DNA from: Bradyrhizobium elkanii WSM2783
GTDB lineage: Bacteria; Pseudomonadota; Alphaproteobacteria; Rhizobiales; Xanthobacteraceae
Reading direction: 5' to 3'
Assembly: GCF_000472865.1 (NCBI RefSeq)
Contig: NZ_AXAP01000008.1
Span: 1 to 64,000, forward strand
DNA: 64,000 bases
Shown piece by piece: positions 27,550 to 37,171 of this stretch (its first letter is position 1; each line of letters begins with the position of its first letter). The translations under genes and the position numbers were made by a program. Under the pieces are notes generated by a model. It was given only the letters and a program-made list of their open reading frames with translations. It did no database searches and had not been told where the DNA came from.

Positions 27550-28476
27550 TCACGACTTCCTGTTCCTCGCATTCACCGCAATCGCCGCGGCCGCGGTGCG
27601 GTTCTCCACCCCGAGTTTGGAATAGATCTGCTCCAGATGCTTGTCGACTGTGCGCGGGCTGAGCCCCAGGATTTGCGCGATGTCGCGGTTGGTCTTGCCC
27701 TTGGAGAGCCATGACAGCACCTCGCCCTCGCGCGTGGTGAGGCCGAGCTCGCTGGAGAATTCCGCCGGCATGTCGGCGCTGGTGTCCTTCGCCAGCCGCA
27801 GCAGGAATTCGTTGACGCCAAGCTTACCCATATATTGCAGCCGCAATTGCTCGTTGGCTGGAAACGAGGCCATGGTCGTGGTCTTCGCTGCAGCCTTTCC
27901 CTTCTGCGTCTGCTCAAGCCATTGCGGGATCGGATCGGGCAGCGCGAGGTCGTCGCCGTCCTCCGCCAGCGTGTCCGACAGCAGCCTTTGCGCCTGCGGC
28001 GTCGCCCACAGGATCTTGCCGTGGCCGTTGACCGCGAGAAGATAGCGGCCGGAGACGTCGAGCGCAGCGCGGGCGCTCTGCGTCAGTCTCGCATTGGCGA
28101 GGTGGACGCGGATGCGCGCCAGCATTTCCTGCACCACGATCGGCTTGGTCACGTAATCGACACCGCCGGCTTCCAATCCGCGCACGATGTGCTCGGTCTC
28201 GGCGAGGCCCGTCATGAAGATGATCGGCACATGGTCGAGCCCGGCATCGCGCTTGAGCCGGCGGCAGGTCTCGAAACCGTCCATGCCGGGCATGACCGCA
28301 TCTAACAGCACGATATCGGGCGTGATCTGGTCGACGATCCGCATCGCGGAGGCGCCGTCGAGCGCCACCATCACGGTCATGCCGGCACCGTCGAGCGCGT
28401 CGGTGAGGAGCCGCAGCGTCTCCGGCGAGTCGTCGACGACGAGCGCGACGTCGCGCTTCTTGCTTTCAGTGGTCAT
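27550..28476 (-). CDS. response regulator, REC + PAS-like + LuxR-type HTH
   Basis: A 308-residue regulator. Receiver domain at 10-125 with the acceptor Asp59 (DIVLLDAVMPGMDGFE) and Lys of YVTKPI. The middle part (RYLLAVNGHGKILWATPQAQRLLSDT) looks like a small PAS-type or ligand domain. The C-terminal GerE/LuxR HTH reads LTTREGEVLSWLSKGKTNRDIAQILGLSPRTVDKHLEQIYSKLGV. Its ATG at 28476 overlaps the end of the sensor kinase gene by 11 nt, so the two form one operon and almost certainly one phosphorelay. The likely target is the divergent urt-fmd operon, via the palindrome at 31935-31952. Confidence 0.9.
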   Translation of the reverse strand: MTTESKKRDVALVVDDSPETLRLLTDALDGAGMTVMVALDGASAMRIVDQITPDIVLLDAVMPGMDGFETCRRLKRDAGLDHVPIIFMTGLAETEHIVRGLEAGGVDYVTKPIVVQEMLARIRVHLANARLTQSARAALDVSGRYLLAVNGHGKILWATPQAQRLLSDTLAEDGDDLALPDPIPQWLEQTQKGKAAAKTTTMASFPANEQLRLQYMGKLGVNEFLLRLAKDTSADMPAEFSSELGLTTREGEVLSWLSKGKTNRDIAQILGLSPRTVDKHLEQIYSKLGVENRTAAAAIAVNARNRKS

Positions 28477-31400
28477 AACTGTGCAGCGCCTTCAGGGTCG
28501 CCATGTACTGATCGAGGTCGAAGCGATCGACCAATGAGCGCATCTCTGAGACGAAGTCGGCATGCTCGGGATGTTCAGTGCCGATCTCGTCGAGCTTGAG
28601 CTGGATCGCGCGGATATAGCCCAATTGCCCGAGGCCGATCAGTTCCTCGATATATTTCACCGGCGGCCGCGAGCCGCTCTCCGGCTGCCACTGCGGCACG
28701 GGCACCTCGTCGGCATCGTGCTGCCAGTCGAGCTTGAGCAGCAGGCGGATGGTCTCTAACAGGCGCGGGATATCGATCGGCTTCATCAGGTAGCCGTCGT
28801 GGAACGGTTGCGCGAGCGGGGCGCCATGCGCTTCCAGCGCGCTCGCCGAGATCATCAGGATGCGTGCCTGGTGATGGCCGGCCGAGCGCAGCGCCTCGGC
28901 AACAGTCCAGCCGTCCATGCCGGGCATGGAGATGTCGAGCAGGAACAGGTCGGGCCGGCAATGCTGCGCTAGCGCGAGGCACCCGGGACCATCGGGCGCG
29001 CTGAGCAGGATGAAGCCGAGCGGCGCCAGCACTTCGCGCAAGAGATCGCGGTGGGTCGGATCGTCGTCAGTGATCAGGACGGTCTTGCGCGGGCCATGAT
29101 AGCCATAGACCGGCGCATCGGTCGGCGCGCTGCGCCGCGGGTTTGTCACTTCCGACAGCAATATCTTGACGCGGAAGGTGCTGCCGGTGCCGACGGTGCT
29201 GGTCACCTTGATGTCGCCGCCCATCACGCCCGCCAGCAGCCGGCTGATGGTGAGCCCGAGACCGGTGCCAGTCTGCGGCTGCGAGACGCCGAGCGCGCCG
29301 CGTTCGAACGGCGCGAAGATGCGTTCGAGATCGTCGGGCTGGATGCCCGGGCCGGTGTCGATCACCTCGAACTCGGCGACCGGACTGCGGTAGTGCACGA
29401 CGAACTGCACGTGGCCGGTTTGCGTGAACTTGATCGCGTTCGACAGCAGGTTGATCAGGATTTGCCGCAGCCGCTTCTCGTCGGCATAGACCACGACCGG
29501 CAGCACCGCCGGCCGCTTGAACACGAAATCGATGCCTTTCCCGGCTGCCTGCAGACGGAACATGCCGACGAGCTGGTCGAGGAAATCGTTCAGCCGGACC
29601 TCGTCGCGCGAGAGATAAAGCCGGCCGGCCTCGATCTTGGAGATGTCGAGGATGCCGTCGATCAAGCCGGAGAGATGGTCGGCGCTGCGACGGACCACGC
29701 GGACCTGTTCGCGCGGGCGCGTCTGCAGGGTATTGTCCTGCTCCAGCAGTTGCGCATAGCCGGAGATCGCGTTCAGCGGCGAGCGCAATTCGTGGCTCAG
29801 GCCGACGACATAGCGGCTCTTGGCGAGGTTGGCGGACTCGGCGACTTCCTTGGCGCGCTGCAGTTCGGCGTCGGTTCGCTTGTGGGCGTCGATCTCCTGG
29901 ATCAGCAGCGCGGTCTGCCGTCGGGTCTCTTCCTCCGCCGCGCGCCTGCTCTGCTGCGCCAGCACGAACAGCCAGGCCACCACGCCGATGATGATGATCA
30001 GCGCGAAGAACACTTTCCACAGCACGTCCGACAACAGGTTGCCGGCTTGCACGGTGGCCGAGGTCTGCAGGTAGATCAGCCCGAGCACCAGCCCGACAAG
30101 GCCCGCCGAGACCGCGAACACGCCGAGATAATGCCCGAGCTGCGAATTGATGCGGGCATAGATCGGCTGCGGCAGCAATTTGCCCAATGTCTCCGACACC
30201 TGCGACTGGATGCGCGCATGCGGCTTGCACAGGTCATGGCAGCGCGCGTCGAGCGAGCAGCACAAGGAGCAGATCGGGCCGGCATAGGCGGGGCAGGCGG
30301 CCATGTCTTCGGGCTCGAACGAATGCTCACAGATGCAGCACTGGATCTGCTCGAGGTTCTGCCAGCTCCGTTTCGGCTTGCGCGCGATGTAGTATTTGCC
30401 GTCGGTAGCCCAGGCGATCAGCGGCGCAACGATAAACGCCACCGCCAGCGCGGCGAAGGCGGACAGCGCCTTGGCCGTTGGCCCGAACACGCCGTAGAAG
30501 GCGCTGATCGAGACGATGGTCGCAATCAGCATCGCGCCGACGCCGACCGGGTTGATGTCGCAGAGATGCGCGCGCTTGAACTCGATGTGCTGCGGCCGCA
30601 GGCCCAGCGGCTTGTTGATGACGAGGTCGGCAACGAGCGCACCGACCCAGGCGATCGCGACATTGGAATAGAGCGCGAGTGTCTGCTCCAGCGCCTTGTA
30701 GACGCCGATCTCCATCAACAGCAGCGCAACGACCACGTTGAAGACCAGCCAGACCACGCGGCCGGGATGGCTGTGGGTGAGGCGGGAAAAGAAATTCGAC
30801 CAGGCGATCGAGCCGGCATAGGCGTTGGTGACGTTGATCTTGACCTGCGACAGGATCACAAACGTTCCCGTCAGCGCCAGCGCCAGATCCGGCTGCGACA
30901 GCACGTAGCGATAGGCCTCCAGGTACATGTTGGCGGGCTCGGCGGCGTGCTCATAGGAGACGCCGTGGCTGAGCGCGAAGAAGGCGAGGAACGATCCGGC
31001 CAGCAGCTTCAGGGCGCCGAGGACGATCCAGCCGGGCCCTGCGCTGAGCAGCGCGATCCACCACGCTCGCCGCGACGTCCGCCGGTCGCGTGGCAGGAAG
31101 CGGAGGAAGTCGACCTGCTCGCCGATCTGGGCCACCAGCGAGAACACCACGGAGGCCGCAGTGCCGAACAGCAAGAGGTCGAGCTGGCCGGATGGGTCGC
31201 CATGCTCGCCGGAAAAATTGCGCCATTCGATGAACGAGCGCGGATGAGCGTAGGCGATCGCGGCAAAGGGCAGGATATGCAGCACGATCCAGATCGGCTG
31301 CGTCCACAACTGGAAACGGCTGATCAGGGTGATGCCGTAGACCACCAGCGGGATGATCACGACTGCGCTGATGACATAGCCGATCGGCCGCGGGATGCCG

Positions 31401-31834
31401 AAACACATTTCGAGCGCGGTCGCCAGGATCACCGCCTCGATCGCAAAGAAGATGAAGGTGAACGAGGCGTAGATCAGCGAGGTGATCGTCGAGCCGATAT
31501 AGCCGAAGCCGGCGCCGCGGGTTAAGAGATCGATGTCGATGCCGAACTTGGCGGCGTTATAGGCGATCGGCAGTCCGCAGCAGAAGATGATGGCGCTGAC
31601 CACGAGGATGGCCGCGGTCGCGTTCATCGCGCCATAGTTCAGCGTGATGGTGCCGCCAATCGCTTCCAGCGCCAGGAAAGAGATCGCGCCCAGCGCGGTG
31701 TTGGCAACACGGCCGGCGGACCAGCGACGCGCGCTCTTTGCGGTGAAGCGCAGCGCATAATCCTCCAGCGTCTGGTTGGCAACCCATTGATTATACTGGC
31801 GCCTGACGCGGTCTATCCGCTGCCGCCCTGCCAA
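28466..31834 (-). CDS. NCS1-permease/hybrid histidine kinase fusion
   Basis: A 1122-residue sensor. Residues about 40-490 form an NCS1-type (cytosine/purine/hydantoin) permease with some 12 helices (AISFLALEAIGGTITLNYGAMNAT at the start). A cysteine-rich segment with ten Cys and several His (residues about 499-540, CCICEHSFEPEDMAACPAYA then ICSLCCSLDARCHDLCKPHA) follows, then two more helices, HisKA with catalytic His681 (VVGLSHELRSPLNAISGYAQL), HATPase with DTGPGIQPDDLERIF and GTGLGLTIS, and a receiver with Asp967 (LFLLDISMPGMDGW). The tail (about 1060-1122) may be an Hpt-like helical region. I start it at TTG 31834 because AGGAGGTGGGG lies directly upstream. It is divergent from an amide transporter, so it probably senses or carries urea/amide-like ligands. 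Confidence 0.9.
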   Translation of the reverse strand: MAGRQRIDRVRRQYNQWVANQTLEDYALRFTAKSARRWSAGRVANTALGAISFLALEAIGGTITLNYGAMNATAAILVVSAIIFCCGLPIAYNAAKFGIDIDLLTRGAGFGYIGSTITSLIYASFTFIFFAIEAVILATALEMCFGIPRPIGYVISAVVIIPLVVYGITLISRFQLWTQPIWIVLHILPFAAIAYAHPRSFIEWRNFSGEHGDPSGQLDLLLFGTAASVVFSLVAQIGEQVDFLRFLPRDRRTSRRAWWIALLSAGPGWIVLGALKLLAGSFLAFFALSHGVSYEHAAEPANMYLEAYRYVLSQPDLALALTGTFVILSQVKINVTNAYAGSIAWSNFFSRLTHSHPGRVVWLVFNVVVALLLMEIGVYKALEQTLALYSNVAIAWVGALVADLVINKPLGLRPQHIEFKRAHLCDINPVGVGAMLIATIVSISAFYGVFGPTAKALSAFAALAVAFIVAPLIAWATDGKYYIARKPKRSWQNLEQIQCCICEHSFEPEDMAACPAYAGPICSLCCSLDARCHDLCKPHARIQSQVSETLGKLLPQPIYARINSQLGHYLGVFAVSAGLVGLVLGLIYLQTSATVQAGNLLSDVLWKVFFALIIIIGVVAWLFVLAQQSRRAAEEETRRQTALLIQEIDAHKRTDAELQRAKEVAESANLAKSRYVVGLSHELRSPLNAISGYAQLLEQDNTLQTRPREQVRVVRRSADHLSGLIDGILDISKIEAGRLYLSRDEVRLNDFLDQLVGMFRLQAAGKGIDFVFKRPAVLPVVVYADEKRLRQILINLLSNAIKFTQTGHVQFVVHYRSPVAEFEVIDTGPGIQPDDLERIFAPFERGALGVSQPQTGTGLGLTISRLLAGVMGGDIKVTSTVGTGSTFRVKILLSEVTNPRRSAPTDAPVYGYHGPRKTVLITDDDPTHRDLLREVLAPLGFILLSAPDGPGCLALAQHCRPDLFLLDISMPGMDGWTVAEALRSAGHHQARILMISASALEAHGAPLAQPFHDGYLMKPIDIPRLLETIRLLLKLDWQHDADEVPVPQWQPESGSRPPVKYIEELIGLGQLGYIRAIQLKLDEIGTEHPEHADFVSEMRSLVDRFDLDQYMATLKALHSYDH
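30227..30340 (-). other. cysteine-rich, zinc-ribbon-like insert in the sensor kinase
   Basis: The coded segment contains a CCxC, a single Cys, CSLCC, and CHDLC pattern with nearby His, between the last permease helix and the two extra helices before the kinase core. The spacing suggests two metal-binding knuckles, possibly transmitting state between permease and kinase. It is a part of the fusion protein, not a separate gene. Confidence 0.6.
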
Positions 31835-31934
31835 TTCCCCACCTCCTGAGCCGACGTCGGTCCCGCCCGGTAATCCCGCCCGTCCTGCTCGCAAATCCCG
31901 TACCAGAACCTACGTCGCTATTTTGCGGTGCAGT

Positions 31935-31952
31935 ATACGCAATCTTGCGTAT
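31935..31952. promoter_or_regulatory. perfect 18-bp palindrome, candidate operator of the urt-fmd/sensor divergon
   Basis: ATACGCAA-TC-TTGCGTAT is a perfect 8-2-8 inverted repeat, 70 nt before the transporter start and 100 nt before the sensor kinase start. TACGCAA/TTGCGTA half-sites fit the size of sites bound by LuxR-type response regulators, and such a regulator is encoded in the divergent operon. It is the only strong dyad in the 188-nt gap. Confidence 0.55.
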
Positions 31953-32022
31953 CAGTGCGCTGCACAAATCTGGGCAATCCTCGCCTGACCATTAAGCGCG
32001 TTCTCGAACCACTGGGGTGCTC

Positions 32023-33285
32023 ATGTCAGACGAAAAGAAACCGGGCCTGAAGTCGCCGCTTCGGCGCAAGCTACTGATGGGAATGGCGGCGCTGCCAGCC
32101 ATCTCGATGCTTCCGCGCGCCTCGTTCGCAGAGGCTCCGGCAACGTCCGCGGTCAATACCACTGGCCTTGCCGTCACCGATAGCGAAGTGACCGTCGGCA
32201 TCCTGCACTCCGTCACCGGCACCATGGCGATCTCGGAGACCGGATCGGTCGAAGCGGAAAAACTGGCAATCGAGCAGATCAATGCCGCCGGGGGCGTGCT
32301 CGGCCGCAAGATCAAGTTCATCCAGGAGGACGGCGCCAGCGACTGGCCGACCTTCGCCGAGAAGGCGAAGAAGCTCCTCGTCAACGACAAATGCGCCGCC
32401 GTGATGGGCTGCTGGACCTCGGCCTCGCGCAAGGCGGTGCTGCCGGTGTTCGAGCAGTATAATGGCATGCTCTACTACCCGACCTTCTATGAAGGCCTCG
32501 AGCAGTCCAAGAACGTGATCTACACCGGCCAGGAAGCTACCCAGCAGATCATCGCGGGCCTCGACTGGGTCAACAAGACCAAGGGCGCCAAGACGTTCTA
32601 TCTGCTCGGCTCCGACTACATCTGGCCGCGCACCTCGAACAAGATCGCGCGCAAGCACATCGAGGGCCATTTGCAGGGCGCCAAGGTGGTCGGCGAGGAA
32701 TACTTCCCGCTCGGCCACACCCAATTCAATTCTGTGATCAACAAGATCAAGCTGACAAAGCCCGACGTGATCTACGCCATCATCGTCGGCGGCTCCAACG
32801 TCGCCTTCTACAAGCAGCTCAAGGCGGCCGGCATCGATCTTTCCAAGCAGACGCTGCTGACGATCTCGGTGACCGAAGACGAGATCGACGGCATCGGCGG
32901 TGAAAACATCGCAGGCGCCTATGCCTGCATGAAGTATTTCCAGTCGCTCGACAATCCCAACAACAAGGCCTTCGTCTCTGCCTTCAAGAAGATGTGGGGC
33001 GAGAAAACGGTGATCGGTGACGTCACCCAGGCTGCCTATCTCGGCCCGTGGTTGTGGAAGCTGACGGTGGAGAAGGCCGGCAGCTTCGACATCGACAAGG
33101 TCGCGGCGGCCTCGCCGGGCGTCGAGTTCAAGGGCGCGCCGGAAGGCTATGTCCGTATCCACGAGAACCATCACCTCTGGTCGAAGACGCGCGTCGGCCG
33201 CGCCAAGGCGGACGGCCAGTATGAATTGATCTACGAGACCGCCGATCTCGTAGAGCCCGATCCGTTCCCGAAGGGCTACCAGTGA
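32023..33285 (+). CDS. urtA: urea/short-chain-amide ABC transporter, substrate-binding protein
   Basis: A 420-residue periplasmic protein with an N-terminal export signal (LRRKLLMGMAALPAISMLPRASFAEA). The mature part has VTVGILHSVTGTMAISETGSVEAEKLAIEQINAAGGVLGRKI, VMGCWTSASRKAVLPVFEQYNGMLYYPTFYEGLEQ and NVIYTGQEATQQIIAGLDW, diagnostic of the UrtA/AmiC-like branch of branched-chain amino acid binding proteins. UrtA binds urea; FmdD binds formamide and other short amides. With formamidase in the same operon the FmdD role is at least as likely. GTG at 32017 is an alternative start. Confidence 0.88.
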   Translation: MSDEKKPGLKSPLRRKLLMGMAALPAISMLPRASFAEAPATSAVNTTGLAVTDSEVTVGILHSVTGTMAISETGSVEAEKLAIEQINAAGGVLGRKIKFIQEDGASDWPTFAEKAKKLLVNDKCAAVMGCWTSASRKAVLPVFEQYNGMLYYPTFYEGLEQSKNVIYTGQEATQQIIAGLDWVNKTKGAKTFYLLGSDYIWPRTSNKIARKHIEGHLQGAKVVGEEYFPLGHTQFNSVINKIKLTKPDVIYAIIVGGSNVAFYKQLKAAGIDLSKQTLLTISVTEDEIDGIGGENIAGAYACMKYFQSLDNPNNKAFVSAFKKMWGEKTVIGDVTQAAYLGPWLWKLTVEKAGSFDIDKVAAASPGVEFKGAPEGYVRIHENHHLWSKTRVGRAKADGQYELIYETADLVEPDPFPKGYQ

Positions 33286-33405
33286 GAATGCGCCTCGGCT
33301 GAGGGCTTCTCCCAATTCGCAAGCGGCGTGGGCCAGTCGGCCCACGCGATCGCCAACGCACGCGCCACGCGCGGGCGCAGGCCTGACCCATGCAGAGGAC
33401 GGATC

Positions 33406-34332
33406 ATGTTCGGTGACTATTCGCTCAGCGATCTCGGCGCCATCTTCGCGATGCAAGGTTTCGCCGGACTGATCCTGTTCTCGGTCTACGTGCTGATGGC
33501 GCTGGGGCTCGCCATCATCTTCGGCCAGATGGGCGTCATCAACATGGCCCATGGCGAGTTCATGATCCTCGGCGCCTACGTCACCTGGATGACGTCGAGC
33601 GCCTTCCAGCAATATCTGCCCGCGCTGTTTCCCGGCTACTTCTTCGTCGCGATGTCGTTGGCGTTCGTCGCCTCCGGCGCGCTCGGCATGCTCGTCGAAT
33701 GGGCGCTGATACGCCATCTCTACAAGCGCCCGCTGGATACGCTGCTTGCGACCTGGGGTCTGAGCCTGATCCTGCAGCAGGCCTATCGCTCGGTGTTCGG
33801 CGCCCGCGAGGTTGGCGTCGAACTGCCGGAGTGGATGATGGGTTCCTGGCAGGCGACCGACGCGATCCAGATTCCGATTAACGGCATGTTCGTGATGGGG
33901 CTGACCGTCCTGATCACCATCGTGGTCGCCTATGTGCTGTTCTGGTCGCGTTGGGGCCGTCAGGTCCGCGCCGTCGTGCAGAACCGCGTGATGGCCGGCG
34001 CCGTCGGCATCAACACCGAGAAGGTCGACCGCTACACTTTCGGCCTCGGCTGCGGCATCGCCGGCATCGCGGGCTCGGCCTTCACCATGATCGGCTCCAC
34101 GGGACCGACCGCCGGCCAGCTCTACATCGTCGACACGTTCCTTGTCGTCGTGTTCGGCGGAGCGGCCTCGCTGGTCGGCACAATCGCGTCCGCCTTCACC
34201 ATCTCGCAGGCGCAGTCGACCATGGAGTTCTTCCTGTCGGGCTCGATGGCGAAGGTGCTCACCCTGTTGGCGATCGTCGCGATCCTGATGATGCGGCCGC
34301 AGGGACTGTTTGCACTCAAGGTCCGCAAATAA
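33406..34332 (+). CDS. urtB: urea/amide ABC transporter, permease 1
   Basis: A 308-residue LivH/UrtB-type permease with about eight helices. GLAIIFGQMGVINMAHGEFMILGAYVTW is the family N-terminal signature; the cytoplasmic ATPase-docking loop is WGRQVRAVVQNRVMAGAVGINTEKVDRYTFGLGCGIAGIAG. It pairs with UrtC. AGAGGACGG precedes ATG 33406; a longer upstream frame lacks membrane character. Typical UrtB proteins of enterics and cyanobacteria carry a long periplasmic N-terminal domain, which is absent here, as in FmdE-type proteins. Confidence 0.88.
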   Translation: MFGDYSLSDLGAIFAMQGFAGLILFSVYVLMALGLAIIFGQMGVINMAHGEFMILGAYVTWMTSSAFQQYLPALFPGYFFVAMSLAFVASGALGMLVEWALIRHLYKRPLDTLLATWGLSLILQQAYRSVFGAREVGVELPEWMMGSWQATDAIQIPINGMFVMGLTVLITIVVAYVLFWSRWGRQVRAVVQNRVMAGAVGINTEKVDRYTFGLGCGIAGIAGSAFTMIGSTGPTAGQLYIVDTFLVVVFGGAASLVGTIASAFTISQAQSTMEFFLSGSMAKVLTLLAIVAILMMRPQGLFALKVRK

Positions 34333-34351
34333 GAACAAGCAGGCTCTGGTC

Positions 34352-35491
34352 ATGATCATCAACTCGCGCTTTTTCAATCGCTCCGAGCTGATCGGCTTCG
34401 TCGCGCTCGCGCTCCTCCTCTTCGTCATCCTGCCGCTGTCGCTGGATATCTTCCGCCTCAACCTGGTCGCCAAATATCTCACCTACGCCTTCGTCGGAAT
34501 TGGCCTCGTGCTGTGCTGGGGCTATGGCGGCATTTTGAGCCTGGGGCAGGGCGTGTTCTTCGGCCTCGGCGGCTACTGCATGGCGATGTACCTGAAGCTC
34601 GAGGCCTCCAGCGTTGAGAACACCAAGATCCAGTCGACACCGGGCATTCCCGATTTCATGGACTGGAATCAGCTCACGCAGCTCCCCTTCTTCTGGAAGC
34701 CGTTCCACAGCTTCCCGATCACGCTGATCGCGATCATGCTGGTACCCGGCATCTTTGCCTTCATCATCGGCGCGGCGATGTTCAAGCGGCGCGTCGGCGG
34801 CGTCTATTTCGCGATCATCACCCAGGCGATCGCCGCGATCATGACCATCCTGATCGTCGGACAGCAGGGCTACACCGGCGGCATCAACGGCATCACCGAT
34901 CTGCGCACCTTACACGGCTGGGACATCCGCACCGACCATGCCAAGTTCATCCTCTACTTCATCGAGGTGGTGCTGCTGTTCGCCTGCATCATAGCCGCAC
35001 AGTTCATCCGCCTGACGAAGCTTGGCCGCATCCTGGTGGCGATGCGCGAGCAAGAGGACCGCGTCCGCTTCTCCGGCTACAGCGTCGCCAATTTCAAGAT
35101 CTTTGCCTTCTGCGCCGCCGCGATCTTCGCCGCAATCGGCGGCGCGATGTTCACGCTCGAAGTCGGTTTCATGTCGCCGTCCTTCGTCGGCATCGTGCCG
35201 TCGATCGAGATGGTGATCTACACCGCCGTCGGAGGCCGGATGTCGATCTTCGGCGCGGTCTGGGGTTCGCTGCTGGTGAACTTTGCCAAGACCAGCCTGT
35301 CGGAATCCTTCCCGCAGCTCTGGCTGTTTGGCCTCGGCGCGTTGTTCATCGCCGTGGTGCTGGCGTTCCCGAACGGGCTCTCAGGCATCTGGCAGGACTA
35401 TGTCCAGCCGCATATCGACCGCCTGCTGGCCTCGCGGAAATCAAAACCCGGCAACGGCTTCCCCGTCGCCGACGGCGCACCGGCGGAGTGA
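34352..35491 (+). CDS. urtC: urea/amide ABC transporter, permease 2
   Basis: A 379-residue LivM/UrtC-type permease with about nine helices: YAFVGIGLVLCWGYGGILSLGQGVFFGLGGYCMAMYLKLE, YFAIITQAIAAIMTILIVGQQGYTGGINGITDL and GRILVAMREQEDRVRFSGYSVANFKIFAFCAAAIFAAIGGAM with the docking loop. The 45-residue loop after the first segment (ENTKIQSTPGIPDFMDWNQL) is characteristic of UrtC/FmdF. Starts 19 nt after urtB. Confidence 0.88.
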   Translation: MIINSRFFNRSELIGFVALALLLFVILPLSLDIFRLNLVAKYLTYAFVGIGLVLCWGYGGILSLGQGVFFGLGGYCMAMYLKLEASSVENTKIQSTPGIPDFMDWNQLTQLPFFWKPFHSFPITLIAIMLVPGIFAFIIGAAMFKRRVGGVYFAIITQAIAAIMTILIVGQQGYTGGINGITDLRTLHGWDIRTDHAKFILYFIEVVLLFACIIAAQFIRLTKLGRILVAMREQEDRVRFSGYSVANFKIFAFCAAAIFAAIGGAMFTLEVGFMSPSFVGIVPSIEMVIYTAVGGRMSIFGAVWGSLLVNFAKTSLSESFPQLWLFGLGALFIAVVLAFPNGLSGIWQDYVQPHIDRLLASRKSKPGNGFPVADGAPAE

Positions 35492-35500
35492 GGAGTGGTC

Positions 35501-36256
<756 letters not shown>

Positions 36257-36294
36257 GCATGACGTTTCGCATAGCCGCCGCCACGCGCACCGTC

Positions 36295-36422
36295 GACCTC
36301 TCCCCAGCGGGGAGAGGTCGGATCGCATCGAAAGATGCGATCCGGGTGAGGGGGCTCGCGCTCTCGTGGGACCTGATTCCCTCACCCGGCGCTACGCGCC
36401 GACCTCTCCCTACGGGAGAGGT
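36295..36422. repeat. palindromic repeat inside the urt operon
   Basis: GACCTCTCCCCAGCGGGGAGAGGTCGG is a compact hairpin, and the left CTCTCCCC block is echoed by CGACCTCTCCCTACGGGAGAGGT at the right; GGATCGCATC/GATGCGATCC and GGGTGAGGG/CCCTCACCC pair inside. It separates urtD from urtE by 197 nt although the other operon gaps are short, so it probably inserted into the operon. Confidence 0.75.
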
Positions 36423-36453
36423 GAAGAAAAGCATCCGGCTCTAGGAGGCGATC

Positions 36454-37143
36454 ATGCTGGCAATCTCCGATCTTCACGTTGCGTACGGCCAGAGCGAGGT
36501 GCTGCACGGCCTCAACGTCTCGGTCGCGCCCAACGAGATCGTGGCGATCATGGGCCGTAACGGCATGGGCAAGACCACGCTGATGAAGTCGCTGATGGGC
36601 ATTCTGCCGGCCAAGAGCGGTTCGGTGACCATGGACGGCACCGAGCTCAACAAGCTCGAAAGCTATGAGCGGGTGGCGAAGGGGCTTGCCTATGTCCCGC
36701 AGGGCCGCATGATCTTCTCCACCATGACGGTGAAGGAGAACATCGAGACCGGCCTCGTCGTGCACGGCGAGTCCGAGGTGCCCGGCGACATCTACGAACT
36801 GTTCCCGGTGCTGCTCGAGATGAAGAACCGCCGCGGCGGCAATCTGTCCGGCGGTCAGCAGCAGCAGCTCGCGATCGCCCGCGCGCTCGCCACCAAGCCG
36901 AAAGTGCTGCTGCTGGACGAGCCGACCGAAGGCATCCAGCCCTCGATCATCAAGGAGATGGCGCGCACCTTGAAGCGCATCCGCGACGAGCGTGGCCTCT
37001 CGATCGTCGTCTCCGAGCAGGTGCTGAGCTTTGCCCTCGACATCGCCGACCGCGTGCTGGTGATCGAGAACGGCGAAATCGTCCGCGACGATCCGCGCGA
37101 TGCAGTCGATGCCGTCCAGATCTCGAAATATCTGTCCGTTTAA
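36454..37143 (+). CDS. urtE: urea/amide ABC transporter, ATP-binding protein (UrtE type)
   Basis: A 229-residue ATPase of the LivF branch. Walker A MGRNGMGKTT, YVPQGRMIFSTMTVKENIETGL, signature LSGGQQQQLAIARAL, Walker B VLLLDEPTEGIQPSII and the switch loop SEQVLSFALDIADRVLVIENG. The RNGMGKTT/EGIQPSI combination is typical of UrtE. AGGAGG precedes the ATG. The repeat before it might lower or uncouple its expression relative to urtD. Confidence 0.9.
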   Translation: MLAISDLHVAYGQSEVLHGLNVSVAPNEIVAIMGRNGMGKTTLMKSLMGILPAKSGSVTMDGTELNKLESYERVAKGLAYVPQGRMIFSTMTVKENIETGLVVHGESEVPGDIYELFPVLLEMKNRRGGNLSGGQQQQLAIARALATKPKVLLLDEPTEGIQPSIIKEMARTLKRIRDERGLSIVVSEQVLSFALDIADRVLVIENGEIVRDDPRDAVDAVQISKYLSV

Positions 37144-37171
37144 CCAAGGCAAGTAAGAAGGGGAGCTTTTA

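Noticed and set aside
29051..31525. An 824-codon open frame antisense to the sensor kinase
   Set aside because: Its translation is Asp/Gly/Arg/His-rich with no domain, and long antisense frames are expected opposite high-GC genes; the kinase frame carries clear motifs.
32071..34482. An 803-codon open frame antisense to urtA and urtB
   Set aside because: Same compositional artefact; it spans two well-supported genes and an intergenic gap and has no recognisable fold.
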